A stretch of 7,121 bases of DNA, from positions 1-7,121 of the forward strand of contig JAKSQR010000079.1 of NCBI GenBank assembly GCA_024404065.1, given 5' to 3'. Below, one piece after another: positions 1-5,348 of the stretch (position 1 is its first letter; every line of letters starts with the position of its first letter). This DNA comes from Clostridia bacterium. Its GTDB lineage: Bacteria; Bacillota; Clostridia; Oscillospirales; Acutalibacteraceae. Below the pieces are notes generated by a model. The model ran no database searches. It was not told the DNA's origin and was given only the letters and a program-made list of their open reading frames with translations. The translations under genes and the position numbers were made by a program.

Positions 1-14
1 TGTTACAAACACTT

Positions 15-37
15 CTGCATAGTTTCTTGACATGCAG
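15..37. promoter_or_regulatory. Inverted repeat over the -35 box (candidate operator)
   Basis: CTGCAT at 15-20 and ATGCAG at 32-37 are perfect 6-bp inverted arms separated by 11 nt, with half-site centres 17 nt apart. The right arm overlaps the last base of the TTGACA box (27-32), so a dimeric regulator bound here would cover the -35 region of the exporter operon. This is seen in the sequence; the regulatory role is inferred. The 11-nt gap and absence of a T-run argue against a terminator of an upstream gene. A chance repeat of this length cannot be excluded. Confidence 0.35.
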
Positions 38-55
38 GGTAATAGTTATTATACT
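27..55 (+). promoter_or_regulatory. Near-consensus sigma-A promoter of the ABC exporter operon
   Basis: A perfect TTGACA (27-32) is followed after 17 bp by TATACT (50-55). Transcription would start near position 62, giving a leader of about 75 nt before the ATG at 138. The match to the housekeeping promoter consensus is close to maximal, so control is probably by repression or by the leader rather than by a weak promoter. The position of the -35 box also shows that the extended open reading frame beginning with TTG at 27 is not the true protein start. Confidence 0.8.
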
Positions 56-87
56 TTTTAATTGTTATATATCATTGATTTTTATTC

Positions 88-107
88 AGCCACATAAATT
101 GGTGGCT
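88..107 (+). promoter_or_regulatory. Hairpin in the 5' leader of the exporter operon
   Basis: AGCCAC (88-93) can pair with GTGGCT (102-107), giving a 6-bp stem with an 8-nt loop, followed by a short T-rich stretch (107-113, TTTAGTTT-like). It lies in the untranslated leader between the predicted transcription start (about 62) and the ribosome binding site (122-131). It could be a weak attenuator or an mRNA-stabilising hairpin. No anti-terminator, T-box, or known riboswitch core is visible, and the T-run is poor. Confidence 0.3.
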
Positions 108-121
108 TTAGTTTACAGCTT

Positions 122-131
122 GAGGGAGGTG
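122..131 (+). promoter_or_regulatory. Ribosome binding site that fixes the first exporter start
   Basis: GAGGGAGGTG at 122-131 is a strong Shine-Dalgarno sequence, with GGAGG (125-129) lying 8 nt before the ATG at 138. The reading frame is open further upstream, but that part overlaps the promoter and has no ribosome binding site, so 138 is preferred. Confidence 0.85.
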
Positions 132-137
132 TGCAGA

Positions 138-1964
138 ATGGGCAGAGTAAGGCTTATTGAAAATCAGTATGATACTCCGGTTATGAAAAACATAATATAT
201 GCCATCAAGCTTATATGGAAAGCGGATAAAAAGCTGATGATTGGCTATTTTATCCATGTAGTTGCATCTACCATAATGCAGGGCTATGTGCAGAATATTC
301 TGTTTCTCAGCGTATTGCTCAGGCTCATAACAGGCAATACAGATTTTAAGGTATATGCCCTTTATATGCTGGGCTTTCTTGCAGTTTTTGTTTTGGGCAG
401 AGGGCTTTCCCGCCTTGGTGAATGGCTCAAGGAATCCGCCAATAAAAATGTATTAAAGCAGCTTAATAAGCAGATACTTACAAAGGCATCTACACTTGAT
501 GTAGAGTGCTACGAAACGCCTGAATTTTATGATAAATATCAGAAGGCAACATTGGTTGTTACAAGCAGTTATTTTGACTTTATCAGTATGAATTTTGCGA
601 ACCTTGCAGGCTCTGTAATAAGTGCATTGTTCATTGTTTCAACCATACTTACCATAAACCCCGTATATCTTATTTTCCTTGCACCTATTGCTGCAGTATT
701 TGCCATTGAGCTTCATAAGAGCAAAATTGTGTATAACCGTGAGATGGAGCAGGTAACAAACAACAGAGTAAAGGCATATATTCAGCGCACCTGCTTCCTT
801 AAGGATTACTCAAAGGATATGCGCACAAGCAATATTTTTGCCGTTATGCTCAAGAGGTTTGAGGCTGCCGTTGAGGGCAACGTTTCCATTATAAAAAGCT
901 ATGGCGTAATTTTGTTTATTTACAGTATGGTCAGCGACCTTTTCAGTGAGTTTATTCCTGTTATAGGCACCTACGCTTTTGCAGGCTATGAGTTTGCCAC
1001 AAAGGGCACTCTTACAGTTGCAGGCTTCAGTATTGTTATATCTGCGATTAACTCCATAAGAGGTGCAACCCTTACCATAACAACATCTATTACGGATATT
1101 ACACAGCAGGCTCTTTATTTCCAGAATCTTCGTGAGTTTTTTGAGTATGAGCCACGCATTAAAAACGGACCTGAGAAGCTTCAGGAGTTTGAGAGCCTTG
1201 AATTTCGCAATGTTTCATTTAAGTATCCCGGTGCAGAAAAATATTCACTTAAAAACGTAAACTTCCGTATTGATAATAAAGAAACCCTTGCAGTTGTAGG
1301 TGTAAATGGTGCAGGCAAATCAACACTTGTTAAGCTTATGCTCCGCTTCTATGACCCTACTGAGGGCGAAATACTCTACAACGGAAAAAATATAAAGGAA
1401 TATAATGTGGAGGATTACAGATACTCCTTCGCAACAGTTTTTCAGGATTATAAAAACTTTGCAATCTCAATTTATGAGAATGTAATGTGCAGGGAGTGTA
1501 CAGAAGAGGATAAGGAAAATGCCCGCAAAGCCCTTGAAAGAAGTGGCGCATGGTCTAAGGTAAGCACCTTTGAAAAAGAAGGTGATACTGTACTCACCCG
1601 TGAGTTTGATGAGAATGGTGCAGGTCTTTCAGGCGGCGAAAATCAGAAGCTTTCCACAGCCCGTCTTTTTGCCCGTGATTTTCAGGTGGCTATTCTTGAT
1701 GAGCCCAGCTCAGCCCTTGACCCCGTAGCAGAGTACAAAATGTACGAAAATCTTGTAAGCTACACTAAAGATAAAACTGTTATTTATATTTCACACAGGC
1801 TTTCAAGTGCTGTGCTTTCAGACAGAATTGTAGTGCTTGGTAATGGCACTGTGCTTGAAACAGGCACTCACGCTCAGCTTATGGAAAAGGGCGGAGCTTA
1901 TGCCCAGATGTTTGCCCTTCAGGCATCAAGCTATAATGGTGGGGAGGTGCAGGCAGATGAATAA
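138..1964 (+). CDS. ABC exporter half-transporter, first subunit of a heterodimeric pair
   Basis: This 608-aa protein joins a transmembrane domain (about residues 30-315) to a C-terminal ATPase domain (from about 352), the layout of half-size type IV ABC exporters. Hydrophobic segments lie near residues 33-65, 72-93, 155-173, 175-193, 252-288 and 293-312. The ATPase domain has the A-loop aromatic Y363, Walker A GVNGAGKST (388-396, K394), Q-loop Q436, signature LSGGE (497-501), Walker B VAILDE (517-522, catalytic E522), D-loop SALD and H-loop H553, so it looks fully active. It probably pumps a substrate out of the cell at the cytoplasmic membrane with the next gene product, with which it shares motifs such as LDxExYxxPxFY (about 120-131) and the KDYSKDMR segment (222-229). 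Similar proteins include multidrug exporters and lantibiotic/peptide exporters. There is no N-terminal C39 peptidase domain, so it is not a self-processing bacteriocin exporter. Substrate unknown. The start is ATG 138, not the upstream TTG at 27. Confidence 0.93.
   Translation: MGRVRLIENQYDTPVMKNIIYAIKLIWKADKKLMIGYFIHVVASTIMQGYVQNILFLSVLLRLITGNTDFKVYALYMLGFLAVFVLGRGLSRLGEWLKESANKNVLKQLNKQILTKASTLDVECYETPEFYDKYQKATLVVTSSYFDFISMNFANLAGSVISALFIVSTILTINPVYLIFLAPIAAVFAIELHKSKIVYNREMEQVTNNRVKAYIQRTCFLKDYSKDMRTSNIFAVMLKRFEAAVEGNVSIIKSYGVILFIYSMVSDLFSEFIPVIGTYAFAGYEFATKGTLTVAGFSIVISAINSIRGATLTITTSITDITQQALYFQNLREFFEYEPRIKNGPEKLQEFESLEFRNVSFKYPGAEKYSLKNVNFRIDNKETLAVVGVNGAGKSTLVKLMLRFYDPTEGEILYNGKNIKEYNVEDYRYSFATVFQDYKNFAISIYENVMCRECTEEDKENARKALERSGAWSKVSTFEKEGDTVLTREFDENGAGLSGGENQKLSTARLFARDFQVAILDEPSSALDPVAEYKMYENLVSYTKDKTVIYISHRLSSAVLSDRIVVLGNGTVLETGTHAQLMEKGGAYAQMFALQASSYNGGEVQADE
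1941..1949 (+). promoter_or_regulatory. Ribosome binding site of the second exporter gene, inside the first
   Basis: GGGGAGGTG at 1941-1949 lies in the last codons of the first exporter gene and 7 nt upstream of the ATG at 1957. It selects 1957 over the upstream in-frame ATG at 1837, which would overlap the first gene by more than 120 nt and has no such site. The arrangement fits translational coupling of the two subunits in equal amounts. Confidence 0.8.
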
Positions 1965-3762
1965 AAAAATGCAGCGTGCCGAAAACGGTCACTCCTCATT
2001 TTCCAGCATTTTATATTTTATAAGCCTTATGTATAAGGCGTCGCCCCTGTTTGTTATACTTGACCTTTCCTATGGTGTGCTTGAAATACTGCCCACTCAG
2101 CTTATCAGCGTATTAGGCATAAAGTACATTATAGATGTTATGACCTCAGGTGAAAGGCTTTACCGTATATCCTACGGTATAATTGCAATCTGTATTATTA
2201 CAGTTGCCACCAAAACACTTGCCTACCTTTACAGAGAGTTTTATTTTAATCCGCAAAGGGAAAAATTAGGCTATAAATTCAACAGAGCCCTTTATGAAAA
2301 GGCAAGAAGCCTTGACCTTGAATCCTACGATAATCCCAGGTTTTACAACAGCTTCATTCTTACCATTGAGGCATCAAGCGACGGCATACAAAACCTTATG
2401 TTTTTTGTAAGGCGTGTTTTCGGTCAGGTTATTTCTCTTATAACCATTGCAACAGTTATACTTACCATTGACCCTGTCTGCCTTGCAATTATAATTGTGC
2501 CTATTCTTTTGTTTTACCCTATCAGCGGTAAGCTTGCCTCTCTCAGGTTTGAAAGGCGAATTGAAAATAATAAGCTTCACCGCAGGGCAGATTATTTCCA
2601 GCGTATTTTCTACCTTCAGGATTACGCAAAAGAGGTAAGGATGAATGGCATTACCCCCATCCTTCTTGAGCGTTATAACGAAGCGGCAGACGATATAATT
2701 GATAACCACAGAAAGTATATTTCAAAAATTATCAGCCTTGGCTTTTTGCAGGAATTTGGCACACAGATAATCAGCATTCTATTTTTCCTGCCCCTTTATA
2801 TCGGCTATATGATTCTTGTGAAAAAGACCCTTGGTGCAGGTGACTTTGTAGCTACCTTCAATGCTGCCGCAAGTATTGCAGGCACTCTTAATTTTCTTAT
2901 TACTATGGCACCTGCCATCCTTGGTGAAAGGGCAAAAACCATAGAGAAATACAGAGAGTTTATGAAGGCGGATTTCAAGATTAAAGATGGTGAGCAGGTA
3001 GCAAAGTGTGAAAAGCCAAAGGATATTAAAATTGAAAACCTTAGCTTTACATATCCCGGTAATGACCACCCCACACTTAATAACATTTCTCTTGAAATAA
3101 AGCCTTACGAAAAGGTTGCTTTTGTAGGCTATAATGGTGCAGGCAAAACCACACTTACCAACCTGCTTTTAAGACTTTATGACGCCACAGATGGCTCAAT
3201 AAAAATTGATGGCACAGATATAAGAGATGTTACCCTTGACAGCCACAGAGACCGCTTTGCTGCAGTATTTCAGGATTTCCAGACCTTCTCCTGCACAGTT
3301 GGTGAGAATGTTGCTCTCAGCGATAAAATAGACGAAGAAAAAGTGTTTGAATCCCTTAAGCACAGTGGCTTCAGCAAGCCTCTTAAAAATGGCGTTGATA
3401 CAGAGCTTCTTCGTGAGTTTGATGACGAGGGCGTAATGCTCTCAGGTGGTGAGGCGCAGAAGGTTGCCATTGCAAGAGCCTTCTATAAAAACTGCCCCTA
3501 TATCATACTTGATGAGCCCTCCGCAAACCTTGACCCTGTGGCAGAGTATAATCTTAACCAGGCAATGCTTGAGGTTGCCCACAATAAAACAGTTATATTT
3601 ATCTCTCACCGCCTTTCCACTACCGTTAATGCAGATAAGATTTACGTAATGGAAAATGGCTCAATTATTGAGAGTGGCTCCCATAATGAGCTTATGAAGC
3701 AGAATGGCACTTATGCCTATATGTTTAACCTGCAGGCAGAGAAATATAAAACTGAAAAATAA
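1957..3762 (+). CDS. ABC exporter half-transporter, second subunit of a heterodimeric pair
   Basis: This 601-aa paralogue of the preceding protein has the same order: membrane domain, with hydrophobic segments near residues 30-60, 71-92, 145-163, 166-185, 250-275 and 285-305, then the ATPase domain. Visible ATPase motifs are A-loop Y366, Walker A GYNGAGKTT (391-399, K397), Q-loop Q439, signature LSGGE (495-499), Walker B YIILDE (515-520, E520), D-loop ANLD and H-loop H551. The shared segments LDLESYDNPRFY (119-130) and QDYAKEVR (221-228) match LDVECYETPEFY and KDYSKDMR in the first subunit. The ATG overlaps the upstream stop by 8 nt (1957-1964), indicating co-translation and a heterodimer, although a homodimer is possible. 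Both partners keep the Walker B glutamate and H-loop histidine, unlike many heterodimeric exporters with one degenerate site. The transported compound cannot be told from the sequence. A hairpin terminator follows 10 nt after the stop. Confidence 0.93.
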   Translation: MNKKMQRAENGHSSFSSILYFISLMYKASPLFVILDLSYGVLEILPTQLISVLGIKYIIDVMTSGERLYRISYGIIAICIITVATKTLAYLYREFYFNPQREKLGYKFNRALYEKARSLDLESYDNPRFYNSFILTIEASSDGIQNLMFFVRRVFGQVISLITIATVILTIDPVCLAIIIVPILLFYPISGKLASLRFERRIENNKLHRRADYFQRIFYLQDYAKEVRMNGITPILLERYNEAADDIIDNHRKYISKIISLGFLQEFGTQIISILFFLPLYIGYMILVKKTLGAGDFVATFNAAASIAGTLNFLITMAPAILGERAKTIEKYREFMKADFKIKDGEQVAKCEKPKDIKIENLSFTYPGNDHPTLNNISLEIKPYEKVAFVGYNGAGKTTLTNLLLRLYDATDGSIKIDGTDIRDVTLDSHRDRFAAVFQDFQTFSCTVGENVALSDKIDEEKVFESLKHSGFSKPLKNGVDTELLREFDDEGVMLSGGEAQKVAIARAFYKNCPYIILDEPSANLDPVAEYNLNQAMLEVAHNKTVIFISHRLSTTVNADKIYVMENGSIIESGSHNELMKQNGTYAYMFNLQAEKYKTEK

Positions 3763-3772
3763 TTATTAAATC

Positions 3773-3812
3773 AGGGCTTCGCTATGCGGAGCCCTTAAAC
3801 TTTGCTTATTTA
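3773..3812 (+). terminator. Hairpin terminator of the exporter operon
   Basis: AGGGCTTCGC (3773-3782) pairs with GCGGAGCCCT (3786-3795) through 10 bp including one G-T wobble, around a TAT loop. The following bases (3795-3812) are T-rich but interrupted (TTAAACTTTGCTTATTT), so termination may be incomplete. It starts 10 nt after the stop of the second exporter gene and precedes a new promoter. Confidence 0.8.
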
Positions 3813-3816
3813 CATA

Positions 3817-3845
3817 TTGCAAATATAAATTTCATAGGCTATAAT
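3817..3845 (+). promoter_or_regulatory. Promoter of the secreted PHP metallohydrolase gene
   Basis: TTGCAA (3817-3822, 4 of 6 matches to the -35 consensus) and a perfect TATAAT (3840-3845) are separated by 17 bp. Transcription would begin near 3852, giving a leader of about 26 nt that carries GGAGG at 3866-3870, 7 nt before the ATG at 3878. The separate promoter and the preceding terminator make this gene its own unit. Confidence 0.7.
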
Positions 3846-3855
3846 CAAATTATAG
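3839..3855. promoter_or_regulatory. Palindrome across the -10 box and start site (candidate operator)
   Basis: CTATAAT (3839-3845) and ATTATAG (3849-3855) are perfect 7-bp inverted arms around CAA. The left arm contains the whole -10 hexamer, and the right arm covers the predicted transcription start. A protein bound here would block the promoter. A second, shorter inverted repeat, ATATT-GCA-AATAT (3814-3826), overlaps the -35 box. Both are AT-rich, so chance is a real alternative. Confidence 0.4.
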
Positions 3856-3877
3856 TTAATTTTATGGAGGCAGTTTT

Positions 3878-5248
3878 ATGAAAAAGGTAATCAGCATTTT
3901 ATTATCCGTAGTATTATTGGCTTCTTTATTTATGTTTAATTCCTCTGCAAAAAGCGATTATGTTATCCGCTCACCCTATGAGGATGTAAAATGGGGCGAA
4001 ACAAAGGCATGGAAGGGCAACCTCCATACACACTCCTTTGTAAGTGACGCAGATGTGGATTATACAGATATGATTATAGAGCATTATAAGCAGGGATTTG
4101 ACTTCCTCGCTATGACAGACCACGGCGTTACAGGCACTGCATGGAATGAAAAGCCTGTGGAATTGCCTCTGTATACTTATCAGAAGATTATAGGCAACAA
4201 AACTCATTACTTCTCTGATGAGGAGTTTGAAGCATTACAGAATGGCACATACCCCGTAGATGGAGCAGCAAGGGGATATGGTATGACCTGCGTAAAGGGC
4301 GGCAATGAGCTTAATGCCCTTACCATTACCAAGTGCCACGTAAACGGAATATTTTTACCACCTGATGTAGGTAACAATCATCTCGGTTATGAAAACAACC
4401 ACGAGTGTGCCGTTAAGCTTGTAGATGAAGTGCCAGGTGCATACAGCTTTATAAATCACCCAGGTGACTGGCTTCACGCCAACAAAGACAGGTCCGTTTA
4501 TTCTGACCCTGCCAATATAAAATATTTTGCAGATATTATGCTTAAATATGATTCCTGCCTTGGTATGGAGGTATTTAACGAGAAAAACTCTGTAACACCT
4601 GCAGACGCAATTCTCTGGGATAATCTGCTTATGACCTGCCTGCCCTACGGCAAGAATATTATCGCCTTCTCAAACAGTGATGTACACAGCCTTGACCTTG
4701 TAGATTCTTCTTATTCAATATTTATGATGGAGGAAAATACTGAGGAGAGCATTAAGGAGGCAATGGCAAAGGGCTCCTTCTTCTGCGTTACAAGAAATCT
4801 GCCCGCTAACGAAAAATTCGGCCCTGCTGAGGGCTTTAATGTAAGAAATACAGATTTACCCATTCCTGAGTTTACTGAGCTTACTGTTGACGGTCATACC
4901 GTTACAATCAAGGCAAAGAATTGCTATGATATCAAGTGGATTGCAAATGGTGAGGTAATTGCCACAAAGGCTGTTACACAGTCAGCAGATGAAACAACCT
5001 ACACCATTGACCTTGACCAGATTGATGGCGCAGAGGATTTCCTCTATATCCGCTGTCAGCTCCTCGGTGAAGGCGGAGAAACTCTCTCTCAGGCTCTTAC
5101 AATAGACAATGGCACAAAGCCACTTGAGTATAAAGAGGATACCTCAGCAGGGGCAAAAATCAGCACAATCCTTTACAGAATTAAATCTTTAAGATTATTT
5201 GTAATAATCCAGCTTTTAGCTGACCTTATCAAGGATAAAATTTTCTGA
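3878..5248 (+). CDS. Secreted PHP-domain metallohydrolase (CehA/McbA-like)
   Basis: The 456-aa product begins with a signal peptide (residues 1-24: two lysines, a hydrophobic core, likely cleavage after SSA24), so it should act outside the membrane. The PHP fold follows, with the expected metal-ligand pattern: HTH (H50, H52), D57, TDH (D81, H82), E144, H154, NHP (H194) and SDVH (D268, H270). PHP proteins bind two or three metal ions and usually hydrolyse phosphoester bonds; CehA/McbA-type members also hydrolyse carbamate esters, so the true substrate is open. Residues 332-415 look like a small beta-rich domain (TELTVDGHTVTIKAKN, then alternating hydrophobics), typical of the accessory region in this family. 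The end (about 431-456) is a hydrophobic/amphipathic tail with no LPXTG sorting motif or dockerin. Start chosen from GGAGG 7 nt upstream and the signal peptide. It is flanked by its own promoter and terminator, hence monocistronic. Confidence 0.88.
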   Translation: MKKVISILLSVVLLASLFMFNSSAKSDYVIRSPYEDVKWGETKAWKGNLHTHSFVSDADVDYTDMIIEHYKQGFDFLAMTDHGVTGTAWNEKPVELPLYTYQKIIGNKTHYFSDEEFEALQNGTYPVDGAARGYGMTCVKGGNELNALTITKCHVNGIFLPPDVGNNHLGYENNHECAVKLVDEVPGAYSFINHPGDWLHANKDRSVYSDPANIKYFADIMLKYDSCLGMEVFNEKNSVTPADAILWDNLLMTCLPYGKNIIAFSNSDVHSLDLVDSSYSIFMMEENTEESIKEAMAKGSFFCVTRNLPANEKFGPAEGFNVRNTDLPIPEFTELTVDGHTVTIKAKNCYDIKWIANGEVIATKAVTQSADETTYTIDLDQIDGAEDFLYIRCQLLGEGGETLSQALTIDNGTKPLEYKEDTSAGAKISTILYRIKSLRLFVIIQLLADLIKDKIF

Positions 5249-5252
5249 TGCA

Positions 5253-5279
5253 AAAGGCTTCCCACTTCGGGAAGCCTTT
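5253..5279 (+). terminator. Hairpin terminator of the PHP gene
   Basis: AAAGGCTTCCC (5253-5263) and GGGAAGCCTTT (5269-5279) form a perfect 11-bp stem around an ACTTC loop, ending in TTT followed by AATAATT. It begins only 5 nt after the stop codon at 5246-5248. The A-rich 5' side and T-rich 3' side could let it work on both strands. Confidence 0.88.
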
Positions 5280-5283
5280 AATA

Positions 5284-5306
5284 ATTGCTTGTAAAATAAA
5301 AGCAAT
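5284..5306. promoter_or_regulatory. Inverted repeat over the -35 and spacer (candidate operator)
   Basis: ATTGCTT (5284-5290) and AAGCAAT (5300-5306) are perfect 7-bp inverted arms separated by 9 nt, with centres 16 nt apart. The repeat covers the -35 hexamer and most of the spacer of the next promoter, a usual place for a repressor site. The spacing fits a helix-turn-helix dimer. The regulator is unknown and no regulator gene lies in the window. Confidence 0.4.
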
Positions 5307-5316
5307 ATGATATACT
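5289..5316 (+). promoter_or_regulatory. Promoter of the GH110-like gene
   Basis: TTGTAA (5289-5294) is followed after 16 bp by TATACT (5311-5316), which is preceded by TGA (5308-5310), an extended -10 element. Transcription would start near 5323, giving a leader of about 26 nt. The ribosome binding site GTGAGGA (5338-5344) sits close to the ATG at 5349, with 4 nt between. Confidence 0.65.
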
Positions 5317-5348
5317 AAAAATATAAAATAAACTTTTGTGAGGAATGT

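Noticed and set aside
27..137. N-terminal extension of the first exporter to a TTG at 27
   Set aside because: The extension overlaps the promoter (27-55) and has no ribosome binding site. The ATG at 138 has GAGGGAGGTG in front of it and gives a normal family length.
84..520. Lantibiotic or bacteriocin precursor near the exporter
   Set aside because: I looked for a small peptide gene with a GG leader or Cys/Ser/Thr-rich core in the leader and gaps and found none. The exporter also lacks a C39 peptidase domain.
1837..1956. Longer form of the second exporter starting at ATG 1837
   Set aside because: It would overlap the conserved end of the first exporter by 128 nt. The ATG at 1957 has a strong site at 1941-1949 and typical 8-nt overlap.
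2374..3470. Antisense open reading frames within the second exporter gene
   Set aside because: They lie wholly opposite a strongly coding frame with all ABC motifs, show no recognisable domain and no ribosome binding site that stood out. They are shadows of codon bias.
3446..3649. Short + strand frame in the ATPase region (67 aa)
   Set aside because: It is an out-of-frame reading of the signature/Walker B region with no domain and no own signals.
3763..3877. Small ORF, CRISPR repeat or riboswitch in the 3763-3877 and 5249-5348 gaps
   Set aside because: The gaps are 115 and 100 nt and are explained by terminators, promoters and ribosome binding sites. No repeat units, conserved RNA cores or start-plus-site combinations remain.
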